Source of the DNA: JAAXIE01 sp965263155
Lineage (GTDB): Bacteria > Chloroflexota > Dehalococcoidia > Lucifugimonadales > JAAXIE01
Direction of reading: 5' to 3'
NCBI GenBank assembly: GCA_965263155.1
Contig: OZ253586.1
Coordinates: forward strand, 2,480,001-2,544,000
Length of the DNA stretch: 64,000 nt
Below, piece by piece: positions 32,205-41,735 of this stretch. Under the pieces are notes generated by a model. It had not been told where the DNA came from, did no database searches, and saw nothing but the letters and a program-made list of their open reading frames with translations. Within the stretch, counting starts at the first letter, position 1. Every line of letters begins with the position of its first letter. A program made the translations under genes and the position numbers.

Positions 32205-33181
32205 TCACGTCGAGGTGCTGCGGACGACCGCGACCAGCTTGTCGAACTCGGCATTCTGGTCGATGTCCTGGCGGGTCGCTGGCAGGTCCATACCCTTGCG
32301 CGCTGCGACGTGCTCCAGTATGAAGCGGCGCAGTGGGCGGTTGTGGAAGAGCCCGTGCAGGTACATCCCAAAGTCAGCCCGTCGCTGTCCAAGGCTCCTT
32401 CCGGCGAATTTGCTCGATGACCGGAGCGCCACTCCACCAAGAGGGGGCTGGTCAGCCCTTGCACCGATGTAAGTCCCATATGGATTTCGTAGGCGGTCAA
32501 CTGTGCGCCTTGGCATGCTCCCAAGAGGCCCTGGCCTTCCGTTACCCGACCTGTTGCTCGATGCGCGGCCTTCTCCTTCAGGAAGATAGCCCCAGACCGC
32601 GCGTTTCAGGCGTGGGCGACTCCACGCCATCGGGATCCGAGAGGACAGTACCCAGCATTTGGTAGCCAGCCCAGACACCTATCACTGGCGTACCATCTCT
32701 ACGGGCGCAAAAGATACGTTTTGAGAGTCCTTGCTCCCGAAGCCAGTCCGTATCCCGCACAGCGGGATCGTTGAGTAGGTGGTCGAAGCTGTCGAAGTGG
32801 GGCAGGCGCACCACCGCGATGTGCACAGCCACGTCATCGTCCCCGATGACACCCGATCGCAGTGCTAGAGAGTTCTCGTCGGGTATGTGGATATTGAAGA
32901 AGTAGGGTAGGACTGTGGCAACCGGGACCGCTGGATGTTAATGCGGCAGGTCAATGCCCGACGTGAACAGCGACGGTCTCCGCGAACACTTGTTCACTGC
33001 GAGTCCCTTGACTAGGGCACTCTCATAGGTGTTCAAGAGCAACATAGTGCCGATGAAATGCGCGGAACCTCCGCCCCGGTCGATGTCTCCCACGAGTGGC
33101 ACAGGTGCATCGGCATGGCGGGCCACACGCATGTTGACGATGTCGTGCTCTTCCAGGTTGATCTCGGCTGGGCTGCCCGTC
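32205..33181 (-). pseudogene. cobQ: degraded cobyric acid synthase (CobQ)
   Basis: Pieces of CobQ, the glutamine-dependent amidase of cobalamin synthesis, occur in order but in different frames. SPAEINLEEHDIVNMRVARH and PVPLVGDIDRGG (33180-33030) come first, preceded in frame by a TGA. Next is AVVRLPHFDSFD with DTDWLREQGLS and PVIGVWAGYQMLG (32830-32620), where the nucleophile region reads VWAGYQ rather than the expected Cys-containing GxCGGYQ. Last are AYEIHMG and YLHGLFHNRPLRRFILEH (32520-32280). The N-terminal P-loop portion is missing and at least two frameshifts are needed to join the pieces. It is non-functional. No other cobalamin gene is in the window. Confidence 0.8.
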
Positions 33182-33272
33182 CCCGGTCACCACTCCGGAC
33201 ACCGACAGAGAGGCAGTTGCAGCTATTGGGATGGACTTCAGGTCTTCCGACCTAAGCGACTAGCACAAGGCC

Positions 33273-33515
33273 ATGTTGACCTTCGCTGAGAAGCTGACTT
33301 TCGACCATGCTCGCGTGACGAAGCAAGACGTGTAGGGATTGAGAGAGGTTGGTTTCACTGAGGAGAATATCCTAGAGATTGTTGCCTCCGTTGCTTTCAG
33401 CAATTTCAGTAATCGACTGAATGTCTCTTTGGGCCTAGATGATCCCGTCAACCTGCCCGAGTTAGACCCAGACCTAGACGGAATGCTGAAGGCACGAGCA
33501 TCTGTAGCCACCTAA
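33273..33515 (+). pseudogene. peroxidase-related/AhpD-like C-terminal fragment with in-frame stop
   Basis: The frame reads TFAEKLTFDHARVTKQDV, a TAG stop at 33333-33335, then GLREVGFTEENILEIVASVA and FSNFSNRLNVSLGL to TAA. This is the typical C-terminal half of uncharacterised peroxidase-related (carboxymuconolactone-decarboxylase-fold) proteins, where a Glu codon GAG stands in place of TAG. The N-terminal half with the CxxC/CxxxH active site is absent. A relic. Confidence 0.65.
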
Positions 33516-33669
33516 CGCTCTGAGCGCCCTAGGAAGCGACCCTACTCGTCGTCTCTTGAAATCGTATTGATTGTTCAAGGGTGGCTCTACGTATTCCAAG
33601 GGGGGTCTGGCGCGGTCAGCAGGTAATCGCGCCTAGTAGCCTCTCCGGGGACAAGTTCCACCATCCCGC

Positions 33670-34704
33670 TTATGGAATGGCGCCCACCTCCCGCAGCAGC
33701 GCAACCGTGCCCCGCAGGTCGCTTAAAGACCCAAGGTCGAGGTCAGGGGGGGCCAATGACGAAAGGGGAGGCAGCCCCGCATCGGGGGCTACGCCAAGTA
33801 CAAGAGGATACTCTTTGGTGTTCTGGGAGAAGTAGGCTTGGGCCTTATCGGATAGTAGGAACTCCACGAACTCCTCTGCCCCGCTTGAGTTATCGCTCCC
33901 CTCGATGATCCCAGCCCCAGCCACTAGCACCAGTGCTCCTGGGTCCCCTGCACCTAGGAAGTGGTTCCGCGCCCCGAAGCCTGTTCCCTCTTCTTCCAGG
34001 AACCGCTGCAAGTAATAGTGGTTCACGAACCCCACGTCCACCTCGCCTCTGGCCACGGCCTCGACAATGGAGGTGTTGTTGGGGTATTCCCGTGGCTCGT
34101 TGGCCCTGATACCCTCCAGCCAAGCCCGGGCTGCATCCTCGCCCCACTTGACGCGGAAGGCAGTGACAAAAGCCTGGAAGGAGCCATTCGTAGGGGCCCA
34201 GCCGACCCGGCCACGCCATTCAGGCTCAGTGAAGCCGAGTATGGAATTCGGCAAGCCGGTGTTGGGGTCAACTGTCGAGGTGTTGTACACCACGGTGCGG
34301 GCACGACCCGATGTCCCTACCCAATGGCCCACGGGCGAGCGAAATGCCGGGTCCACGTTGTCCAAAAGGTCTTGTGGAAGTTCGGAGAACATCCTGGCGG
34401 CCGCCAGGATGCCCAAGGAGCCTGGGTCCTGAAGGAACACCACGTCGGCTGGCGTGTTTTTCCCTTCTTCAAGGACAGTGGCGGCGATGGAGGCACTGCC
34501 AGCGTACTTGACGCGCACATCCATGCCGCTCGCCTCCTTGAAGTCTTGCAGCAGGGGATTGACCAAGGTCTCGGACCGCCCGGAGTAGATGATGAGAGTG
34601 TCGTCACCACCCCCACAAGCGAGGGGGGCGATGATCACCGTTGCCAATATTGCGACGGCAATCAGCATTTGGGGATTGAGATTCTGCCAACGGGACCTTG
34701 TCAT
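33670..34704 (-). CDS. iron-type ABC transporter substrate-binding lipoprotein (FbpA/FutA-like)
   Basis: A 344-residue binding protein with a lipoprotein signal (lipobox APLAC, lipidated Cys30). The mature start DTLIIYSGRSETLVNPLL, together with DVVFLQDPGSLGIL, GWAPTNGSFQAFVTAFR and VNHYYLQRF (paired tyrosines used for Fe(III) in this family), matches periplasmic iron-binding proteins. No permease or ATPase is adjacent, so it either works with a distant transporter or is an orphan. AGGAG lies just before ATG 34704. It is near the imelysin iron operon (37.8-42.9 kb), in line with an iron-related neighbourhood. Confidence 0.85.
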   Translation of the reverse strand: MTRSRWQNLNPQMLIAVAILATVIIAPLACGGGDDTLIIYSGRSETLVNPLLQDFKEASGMDVRVKYAGSASIAATVLEEGKNTPADVVFLQDPGSLGILAAARMFSELPQDLLDNVDPAFRSPVGHWVGTSGRARTVVYNTSTVDPNTGLPNSILGFTEPEWRGRVGWAPTNGSFQAFVTAFRVKWGEDAARAWLEGIRANEPREYPNNTSIVEAVARGEVDVGFVNHYYLQRFLEEEGTGFGARNHFLGAGDPGALVLVAGAGIIEGSDNSSGAEEFVEFLLSDKAQAYFSQNTKEYPLVLGVAPDAGLPPLSSLAPPDLDLGSLSDLRGTVALLREVGAIP

Positions 34705-35182
34705 ATCTCCTACCCTGCCATGACCGCATTGTCGCGGGCGGATACCACCTAACGAGCGCCTTCTCTAGACATTCTACGCGACTATGTACAGACTAACTAT
34801 ATGTTTGAGCAGAGGATACATCACGATGTTATTACGCCGTGTCAACGAGACATTATGGTCAGGCCCATAGCCCACGGATGCAGAGCCAACCCTTTCCGAG
34901 CTTGTTGCTCGGAAACCGGCTCCGTCTCGGATATATAGCCTAGGGCATGGCCAATGCCAAGTCTAGAATAATGAGGAAGCAGCCAGAGGCAGCCGCTCAT
35001 GCTATGTAATAGCCATGCCCTTGGCCCCGGTCATTCGAGAGAGAAAAACGAGAAACCAAGGTTTGACCGCCTCCCAGTGTCGGGCTAGAGTGTTGCGGGG
35101 CCTTTGAACCAGCCCGGCACCTGCGGATTCCAATCACTGCGATCTCTCTTGGTTTCACGCTAACGAAAGGGACCTAACGGAT
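34705..35182. other. divergent intergenic region between two binding-protein genes
   Basis: A 478-base spacer. It holds a perfect 9-bp hairpin (34893-34915) without a T-run. The region near 34780-34860 is AT-richer and may carry the promoter of the iron-binding protein. No gene is supported. Confidence 0.45.
34893..34915. repeat. perfect 9-bp hairpin
   Basis: TTTCCGAGC and GCTCGGAAA around a 5-base loop. It lies between divergent promoters, so it is an operator or attenuator candidate rather than a terminator. Confidence 0.45.
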
Positions 35183-36238
35183 ATGTTGCGGTGTTTCATC
35201 CTTGCTTCAGTTCTGCTAACGACCGCACTCGCCTGCGCCCAAGTCACCGTTGATCGTGGCCACTCGCGGCTGGACGCGGTTCATGATCGAGGGCAAGTAG
35301 TCTGCGCTACGCTGGACGACACACCGGGTTTCGGGTTCATAGACAAGGCTGGAAACCATGTGGGCTTCGACATCGACCTATGCCGCGCGGTTGCGTCGGC
35401 CACTCTTGGCGACCCGGACGCGGTCGAGCTCCGCAGGATTGACGCGGCCGAGCGCGGGCCTGTCATGCAGTCAGGCGAGGTGGATATGCTGGTCTTTGTC
35501 ACAACGTGGACGAGCTCTCGTGACGCGGCATGGGGAGACTTCGTACCACCCATGTTTTACGACGGCCAAGGGTTCATGGTACCGGCGAACTCAGGAGTGA
35601 ACAGCGCCTACGAGTTGAGAAGCGCCTCTGTGTGCACCGTAGCAGGCACTACCAGCGAGCTCAACATGGAAGACTTCTTTCGTCAAAACGGCCTCGACTA
35701 CTCTCCCATCATCTTTGAGGACAGCGAAATCGGGTTTGACGCCTACATCAACGGCAATTGCGACGCGTTCACGTCCGACCGCTCAGCCCTCGGAGCTCTA
35801 CGAAGCAGCCTGCCCAGTCCCGACCAGCACATGATCCTGCCTGAAGTAATATCTGAGGAGCCGTTGACGCCCCTTGTGCCACACGGCGATAGCCAGTGGT
35901 TCGACATTGTAAAGACCGTGATGAGCATCCTGATTTATGCCGAGGCATTTGGCGTGAGTTCGGACAATGTCGATGCGATGACGGCGAGCGAGAACGTGAA
36001 GGTAAAGCGACTGCTGGGCGTCGAGGGTTCTTGGGGTCAAGACCAACTAGGCTTGGACCAGACAGTGGCGCAGACTGTGATAGCCTCGGTGGGCAACTAC
36101 GGGGAGATATACAGCCGCTACTTGGGGCCGGACGGGATAGGACTGCCGCGAGAAGGCGGCCGGAACGCGCTTTGGGCTGAGGCCCCATGCACGGACTGTC
36201 CCAAGGGCGGGCAGATATACGCAGCTCCATTGCGGTAG
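35183..36238 (+). CDS. amino-acid ABC transporter substrate-binding lipoprotein (AapJ-like)
   Basis: A 351-residue binding protein of the PAAT family, general L-amino-acid (AapJ/BztA) type. It has a short signal with lipobox TALAC (Cys18), then VVCATLDDTPGFGFIDKAGN, GFDIDLCRAVA, FYDGQGFMVP, SVCTVAGTTSELNM, FTSDRSAL, and a C-terminal YSRYLGPDGIGLPREGG NALW segment. These features are characteristic of AapJ. Its usual partners AapQMP are absent, so it is an orphan here. Upstream GGGACCTAACGG is only a weak ribosome-binding site. It is divergent from the iron-binding protein gene. Confidence 0.85.
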   Translation: MLRCFILASVLLTTALACAQVTVDRGHSRLDAVHDRGQVVCATLDDTPGFGFIDKAGNHVGFDIDLCRAVASATLGDPDAVELRRIDAAERGPVMQSGEVDMLVFVTTWTSSRDAAWGDFVPPMFYDGQGFMVPANSGVNSAYELRSASVCTVAGTTSELNMEDFFRQNGLDYSPIIFEDSEIGFDAYINGNCDAFTSDRSALGALRSSLPSPDQHMILPEVISEEPLTPLVPHGDSQWFDIVKTVMSILIYAEAFGVSSDNVDAMTASENVKVKRLLGVEGSWGQDQLGLDQTVAQTVIASVGNYGEIYSRYLGPDGIGLPREGGRNALWAEAPCTDCPKGGQIYAAPLR

Positions 36239-36279
36239 CCGTCCGGAAGACGCCATTTCAGACTATGTGGCAGGCGACA

Positions 36280-37416
36280 TCAGCCGAGAGTGGCGACCAC
36301 CTCCTGGAGCGATGCGCTGAATTCGCGCTGCTGCCACTCGCGGACCTCGGCGCTGGCTAACTCCGCCTCCAGACTTTCGGGGTATCGGGCCAGTCGTTCC
36401 AAGCTCGCCGCTGGCCATAGCAATCCCGGATTAAGTCCCAGATCCTCGCCCACCTGATTGCGCCATCCCTTCAAGCTTCGCAGGCGGACCTCCACCCTCT
36501 TGCGCTCCTCCGGGCCCAACGGATCTTCTGTCATTACCCGCTCCGGTCTCTTGACCGGCTCCGACTTAAGCCCGCTATCGATCGCGTCCTTCAACGCCCT
36601 GCTGCTTGGCGGGCGGGCAAACCGGCCCAACCCTTTGATGTTCGATAGTTCGCAGGTAGGGTCTGCGGAAAGCTGTACCAGTGTGGCATCCGGGACGACC
36701 CTGAAGACGGGGCGGTCCAGACGTCGGGCCTCTTGGTCCCGGAACTGATATAGCGATCGCAGAATAGCCAAACCCTTTTCACTCAGTTCCCGGCTGCCCT
36801 TGATGGAAAAGAAGGCCATCTCTCTATCGGGAGGCGCGTACCTCGCGTCCTGCAAGCGGACGCACTCCTCCATTACCCACTCCAGACGCGACAGCTCCCT
36901 TAACTTCTCGTCAAGGACTTCGCGGACCCGCGAAAGATGCAGTACGTCGTCGGCTGCGTAGATCAAAGCCTCCGGGCTTAGAGGGCGCAATGTCCAATCG
37001 GAGCGCTGCAGGTTCCGGGGCTTGGCCAACGCTACTCCAGCGTGTTCCTTCAGCACCGCCTGCATACCCAGCTGCGTGGAGCCAACGAATGCGGCAGCGA
37101 TGCTTGTGTCGAATAAATTGTCGACGCTGAAGCCCCAGTCGCGATGCAGGCTACGGACATCGTTGCCCGCAGCATGGAAGAGCTTCTCCAGTGATCCGTT
37201 CGCGAGAAGAACGCCAAGAGGTCGGAGATCGTCGATAGCCAGCGGGTCGATGACGAATGCGGTATCGCCAGCAGCAAGCTGCACCAAGCAGATGCGTTCG
37301 TGGTACCGGAAGAAGCCGTTGGACTCCATATCAACGGCGACACGCCGCTCGTACGACAGCAGACTGACAGCTTCAGCGAGCCCAGCATCGGTATCAATGA
37401 ACTCAATTTGGCCCAT
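36280..37416 (-). CDS. rnd: ribonuclease D
   Basis: A 378-residue DEDDy 3'-5' exoribonuclease. ExoI has D29 and E31 in VAVDMES, ExoII has D86 in AAGNDVRSL, and ExoIII has Y153 and D157 in YAADDVLHL. An HRDC domain (about residues 205-285) and a second HRDC-like C-terminal region follow. It acts in 3' maturation of tRNA and other stable RNAs. Length agrees with bacterial RNase D. No ribosome-binding site is evident before the ATG. Confidence 0.9.
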   Translation of the reverse strand: MGQIEFIDTDAGLAEAVSLLSYERRVAVDMESNGFFRYHERICLVQLAAGDTAFVIDPLAIDDLRPLGVLLANGSLEKLFHAAGNDVRSLHRDWGFSVDNLFDTSIAAAFVGSTQLGMQAVLKEHAGVALAKPRNLQRSDWTLRPLSPEALIYAADDVLHLSRVREVLDEKLRELSRLEWVMEECVRLQDARYAPPDREMAFFSIKGSRELSEKGLAILRSLYQFRDQEARRLDRPVFRVVPDATLVQLSADPTCELSNIKGLGRFARPPSSRALKDAIDSGLKSEPVKRPERVMTEDPLGPEERKRVEVRLRSLKGWRNQVGEDLGLNPGLLWPAASLERLARYPESLEAELASAEVREWQQREFSASLQEVVATLG

Positions 37417-37777
37417 CAGTGTCTGGCGAAGCCGTACACCAGTATTGAACTCGATCTAGCAGCTTTTGGACCGCCATTCACCATCAGGCAGAGCTGCTCC
37501 GTCATCTCACAGCTAAAGGGTTGCTCACCACGGCGCGTGCATACCACAGCCGAGATGCCTCCCTCCAAGATGTGCCGGGCTTCCAGGCTAAAGCCTCGTC
37601 TACCAGTTCCGCTCGGGGTCTCATCAGCATGACTCGCCGCGCACACAGGCATGCTATCGCCTGGTAGCGTGGTCAAACTACTCGTCGGGAGTGTATCACA
37701 CCACCGTCACCGGGTTGGTTCCAGCCCTCTAGCCTGCGTCACGTCGAGATGCCAATGATTCAAGATGCACCTCTTCC
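37417..37777. other. 361-base spacer without a recognised gene
   Basis: A minus-strand frame of 86 codons (37416-37676) contains EGGISAVVCTRRGEQPFSCE, which looks slightly protein-like, but it has no start context or family match. I do not call a gene. Confidence 0.4.
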
Positions 37778-39214
37778 CTAAGTTGAAGGAGGCAGGACCC
37801 AAGGTTTGGAGCGGATGCCTCTGTCTATCGTGACAAGGTTGACTGTCGGGTCGATGAGGCGGGTTGCCGGGCGGCCGTTGAAGGCGACGTGGACATCGGC
37901 ACGGACTTCGACGTCGCGATGGCCACGGTTCGTGAGGTCATCTCGGATGATGTGGGCCGTTGCCAGCACCAAGTCGGGCTGGTATGCCATGCGCTCGACC
38001 TGTGTTGGCGTCAGGTATTCTTCCGGGTAGATGAGGCGCTCCCCGTCGGTGGCAGAGCTTTTCATGCGGAAACGCACGAGTCCTGTCTTCTCCGTGACCA
38101 GCACCCTCCACGAGAAACGATAGCCCTCTTCCGTCCATTGCACGTCTCCAGCGTAAGCCAAGTGTCGCAGGGGCACGAGCACTTGTACTACGAAGAACAA
38201 GGCAGCGAGCACGAGCGCAACCCGGACAGGCCACGCTGGAGGACATCCGTGAGACCCCGCTCGTCCTAAGAGAGGGGGCTCGGGTGGCAGGTGATGCGGT
38301 CCACGCAACCGGCTAGCTACACGAGCGGGCCAGTCAGAATCAAAGAAGATGAGGGCCGCCCCAATCATTATCCAGGGGAACATGCCAATGGCAGGGAACA
38401 GCAGTGCCGTTGCCATGTGGAACAGCACCAGCACGCCATAGGCATAGGGGCGTGACCTGCGCCACAACAGCCACCCCACGATTGTCAGGTCGAAGAGGGC
38501 CCCAGCCCAACTCATCGCGTATGCAACCCACTGCTCGCGGACAAACGCGCCGACCAGATGTACGTCAGCGCTGTTATATAACCATATAGTCAGAGGCTGG
38601 GCGTCAAACAACCAATCGGGGTTCAACTTGGCAAGGCCAGCAAAGACGTACATCAAGCCCAATTGCGCCTGCAGCACCCACAATGTTGCCCGGGGAACCA
38701 CCGGAGGGTGCACGTCAGCTGGGGTCTTACGCGAATCCAACGAGGCCACTCGCGCCATGGGCAGGAACGCCATGATGAGGCTGAGCAGACTCACCAAGTA
38801 GTAGTGATTGAGGTAGGTCGTTTGGTCAATCAGCTCCAAGTAGGTGAACAGCAGGAAGAAGGCAATGATAGACCGCCGGTAGCGGTACCCCAGCGCTACA
38901 CCAAGGCTGGCCAGCCCAAGGAGGGCGAAATGGACGTACATCCCCCAAACGGGCCAAGGCTGCACCCATCCGAACCCGGCATAGCTGAAATGGTAGGTGG
39001 GCTCGAGGTACACCTCTGAGATCCAACCGTTGGCCACGAACCGCACCACAGCGATAAAGCCAAGCAGGCCGAAGATGACGCGGAAAGCGGCCAGCGAGGC
39101 TGGCGACACCGGCTGGCGTCCAGCTTGGATAAGCCGGTCGAGTGGGCTAGAGACTGCTGTTGGGGCACGTTGTGCAGAGGCTATTCGTGCAGCGGAAAGG
39201 GACGGCACTACCAT
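37778..39214 (-). CDS. HTTM-domain membrane protein (vitamin K-dependent gamma-carboxylase-like)
   Basis: A 478-residue protein with about eight membrane helices in the first 300 residues and a soluble C-terminal domain. The helical part fits the HTTM family related to vitamin K-dependent gamma-carboxylase: LAAFRVIFGLLGFIAVVRF at the first helix, DQTTYLNHYYLVSLLSLIMA, and QLGLMYVFAGLAKLNPDWL. Bacterial HTTM proteins often sit next to imelysin and DUF1111 genes, as here; their reaction is unknown. It is the last gene of a tightly packed operon, starting 9 bases after the second imelysin gene. Confidence 0.85.
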   Translation of the reverse strand: MVVPSLSAARIASAQRAPTAVSSPLDRLIQAGRQPVSPASLAAFRVIFGLLGFIAVVRFVANGWISEVYLEPTYHFSYAGFGWVQPWPVWGMYVHFALLGLASLGVALGYRYRRSIIAFFLLFTYLELIDQTTYLNHYYLVSLLSLIMAFLPMARVASLDSRKTPADVHPPVVPRATLWVLQAQLGLMYVFAGLAKLNPDWLFDAQPLTIWLYNSADVHLVGAFVREQWVAYAMSWAGALFDLTIVGWLLWRRSRPYAYGVLVLFHMATALLFPAIGMFPWIMIGAALIFFDSDWPARVASRLRGPHHLPPEPPLLGRAGSHGCPPAWPVRVALVLAALFFVVQVLVPLRHLAYAGDVQWTEEGYRFSWRVLVTEKTGLVRFRMKSSATDGERLIYPEEYLTPTQVERMAYQPDLVLATAHIIRDDLTNRGHRDVEVRADVHVAFNGRPATRLIDPTVNLVTIDRGIRSKPWVLPPST

Positions 39215-39223
39215 GGAAGCCAG

Positions 39224-40309
39224 CTAACGCAGGCTGTCGCCGTCAGTGTCGGTGAACCCCACCGACACGCCGAGAAGGCTCACCAACTCCGTCGCCATGG
39301 TGCGCTGCAACTCCGCGAGCCTGTCGTAGGCCTCGATCACCTGACTTGGCCTCTCAGCTATGGCAACACGTAGCTGCCCTTCTACCGCGTCGAGGGCCCC
39401 TATGGCGTCGGCGAGTTGCTCCCGCAGGCGCTGGTCGGTATCTTCCGACAGCGGGCGTACCAAGGCCGAGATGCCCAAACTGTCCGAGCCAGCTCCTTCG
39501 TAGATGCGCTGCACGCCCTGCAGTTCGTTGCGCAGGTCTGCCAAGCCGTTGTCGGCAGCGGTGCCGGGGATGGCCGATGGGTCGGCCCCGCCATCCCGCA
39601 GCCCCAACGCCGACGCCAAACGCATGTCGACGATATCCCGAATCAGGAAGACCTGAGTCCGCACCACCTCGGCCACTCCTTCGCTGGCTAGTAGCGCTAC
39701 CTCCGACCGACCGGTCAGGTAGTCACGGTACGGTGGCCCTCCGTCACCCTCGACCCACGCCGATAGAATCGCGTCGGCCTCCTGACTTGCGACGGATGTG
39801 AGCGCGGACAAGAAGGCGCATCTTGGCGAGGGACCCTGAAGAGAAGCAGTCGCTTCTTTGTCGAATAAGACATACTCCATGGCCCCGAACCCTCTCTGAT
39901 TGGAGGCAAGCGCCTCGCGGATGTCAGTGGCCGTTGGCGCACGTCCTTGGGCCAACAGTCCCTCAATGCCGTCAATGTCAGTAGGCGACCAGTCCAGCAG
40001 GCTGCGGGAACGCCTCTCCATCACCGGCCCAAACCACATCGCCCCCGATGCCATCCAAGATGCGCGGGCGGCGTGCCACGCTTGTCGGGCCGCCTCCACG
40101 GATACGTCGTCAGGATTCTGGCATACGGACTGTGTGGCCTCATCCAGCCGGGCTATATCTTCAGCAACGGCTTGGAAGGCGGGGACGGCGACCTCGTCGG
40201 CGAGGCTGATCAAGACGTCGGCGTCCGAAGGGCCTCTCGGTCCACAAGCAGCAGACAGCAGCGCCAACGCAGCCAGAATCGGGGCCAGCGACGCTAGGAC
40301 GGGCCTCAT
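39224..40309 (-). CDS. imelysin-family lipoprotein (second copy)
   Basis: A 361-residue lipoprotein (lipobox LSAAC, Cys22) of the imelysin-like fold: helical N-terminal half with ARQAWHAARASWMASGAM, a central GFGAMEYVLF, and a helical second half. The GxHxxE motif of metal-binding imelysins reads GFGAME, so the His is absent. In related loci one of the two imelysins commonly lacks this His. It probably binds haem or iron, or partners the di-haem cytochrome, at the cell surface (inference). It begins one base after the cytochrome stop. Confidence 0.85.
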   Translation of the reverse strand: MRPVLASLAPILAALALLSAACGPRGPSDADVLISLADEVAVPAFQAVAEDIARLDEATQSVCQNPDDVSVEAARQAWHAARASWMASGAMWFGPVMERRSRSLLDWSPTDIDGIEGLLAQGRAPTATDIREALASNQRGFGAMEYVLFDKEATASLQGPSPRCAFLSALTSVASQEADAILSAWVEGDGGPPYRDYLTGRSEVALLASEGVAEVVRTQVFLIRDIVDMRLASALGLRDGGADPSAIPGTAADNGLADLRNELQGVQRIYEGAGSDSLGISALVRPLSEDTDQRLREQLADAIGALDAVEGQLRVAIAERPSQVIEAYDRLAELQRTMATELVSLLGVSVGFTDTDGDSLR

Positions 40310-40310
40310 G

Positions 40311-41729
40311 CTACAGCGACTCCAGGAATCTCAAGAGAGCCTCGCGCTTCTCGGCGGTAAGACCCATGAAGCGTTGGCGAGAGCCCTCGGCCTCGCCGCC
40401 GTGCCACAGAATGGCTTCTTCAAGGCTGCGAGCTCGTCCGTCATGCAGAAACATGGTGTGGCCGTTGACCGTTTCAACAAGGCCTATGCCCCACAGAGGC
40501 GGGGTGCGCCACTCTGTGCCCGAAGCTTGGCCGTCGGGCCGATGGTCCGCCAAGCTGGGACCCATGTCGTGCAGCAGCAGGTCGGTATAGGGGAAAATCG
40601 CCTGGTCCCTCAAGGGGGTCAGCGGGTGGGTATCTCCGGTCTCGTGCCTAGTAGTGTGGCACAGGGAGCATTGAGACTGCACGAACAGGCGGGCGCCCTG
40701 TTGCACCGTCTTGTCTTCAGGGTCACGCATCGCCGGTACCGCCAAGGTCTGCACGTAGACGGTTACCTTGTCCAGCCTGCTGTCGGGTATTTCCGGCGCG
40801 CCCCCGTTGCGGGCTTGCCGGCACTCCTCTTGGCTGGACGGGCAATTCTCGTTCGGGAACAGGCTGGAGGTGATACCGATGTCTCCCAGAAAGGCTCCAG
40901 CCGACTGCTGCTCGACAGTAGGCTGATTTGCCTTCCACCCGAAGCGTCCGAGGGCCAACTCTCCCTTCCTGATGTCCCAGACGTAGTTGGGGCGACCGGA
41001 TATACCGTCTCCGTTGGCGTCGTCGGGGTCGGCTTGGGCTAGAATGCTTGCTTCGGGAATGGCTTCCAGCAGCCCCATGCCGATGGTGGCGGGAGCGATA
41101 CGCGGCGAGACCTGCACCTGCGAGTGCACCGGGCCGAAGGCTAGGTCGCCGATGCTGTAGGTAGGCTGCCTCAGGCTATATTCCGTGCCGTCGGGGTACT
41201 TGCCGGGTAATTCTTGGTAGCTGATAACAATGCGCCCTTCTACGGGCACACCCAAGACCGCGCGGTCCTGCAACTGCCCGCCGTAGCTAGGCTCGTCGAT
41301 GGGGCCATCAAGCCCAGGTATGCTGAGGCGGAGAAGCAGGCCCCTTTCCGAGTCGTCTGGTCCGTCTGGTGGCTTGCCTCTGCCGTCGTGGCCGTGGCAC
41401 GAGGAGCAGGATACGGCGTTGTGAGTGGGACCCAACCCGTCCCTAGCCTTGGTGCTGGCAGGGGCTGTCACCCAGTTCTGAGTAAAGAAGCTGTCGCCTA
41501 CCTCGAATACCCGGCGCAGTTCATTGTCCAAGTTACGCGCCGATAGCTCAAAGGCGTTGCCGCTTCGTGAGAAAGCCGTGGTGTCTCCCCCCAAGCGCAC
41601 ATCGTAGACCGTGCGCAGATCGATGTTATCGCCTCCACCGCAAGCCACGATGGCTAACAACACAACCGCTGGCAGCAGCGATGCCAGCGGTTGTGTCCAT
41701 GGCCTGACCGTAAGATTGGAACGACGCAT
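40311..41729 (-). CDS. di-haem DUF1111 cytochrome (putative peroxidase/thiol oxidoreductase)
   Basis: A 472-residue exported lipoprotein (lipobox AIVAC, Cys30) with two c-type haem sites, CSSCH (108-112) and CSLCH (354-358). Other family marks are FGWKANQPTVEQQSAGAF, RTPPLWGIGLV and TMFLHDGRARSLEEAILWHG. DUF1111 proteins occur with imelysins in iron-regulated operons and may oxidise or reduce iron at the surface; activity is unproven. It lies between the two imelysin genes with gaps of 6 and 1 bases. Confidence 0.9.
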   Translation of the reverse strand: MRRSNLTVRPWTQPLASLLPAVVLLAIVACGGGDNIDLRTVYDVRLGGDTTAFSRSGNAFELSARNLDNELRRVFEVGDSFFTQNWVTAPASTKARDGLGPTHNAVSCSSCHGHDGRGKPPDGPDDSERGLLLRLSIPGLDGPIDEPSYGGQLQDRAVLGVPVEGRIVISYQELPGKYPDGTEYSLRQPTYSIGDLAFGPVHSQVQVSPRIAPATIGMGLLEAIPEASILAQADPDDANGDGISGRPNYVWDIRKGELALGRFGWKANQPTVEQQSAGAFLGDIGITSSLFPNENCPSSQEECRQARNGGAPEIPDSRLDKVTVYVQTLAVPAMRDPEDKTVQQGARLFVQSQCSLCHTTRHETGDTHPLTPLRDQAIFPYTDLLLHDMGPSLADHRPDGQASGTEWRTPPLWGIGLVETVNGHTMFLHDGRARSLEEAILWHGGEAEGSRQRFMGLTAEKREALLRFLESL

Positions 41730-41735
41730 GTAACC

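Noticed and set aside
34893..34915. Hairpin as an intrinsic terminator
   Set aside because: No T-run on either strand and it lies between divergent genes.
37416..37676. 86-codon minus-strand frame before rnd
   Set aside because: A slightly protein-like patch only; no start context or family resemblance.
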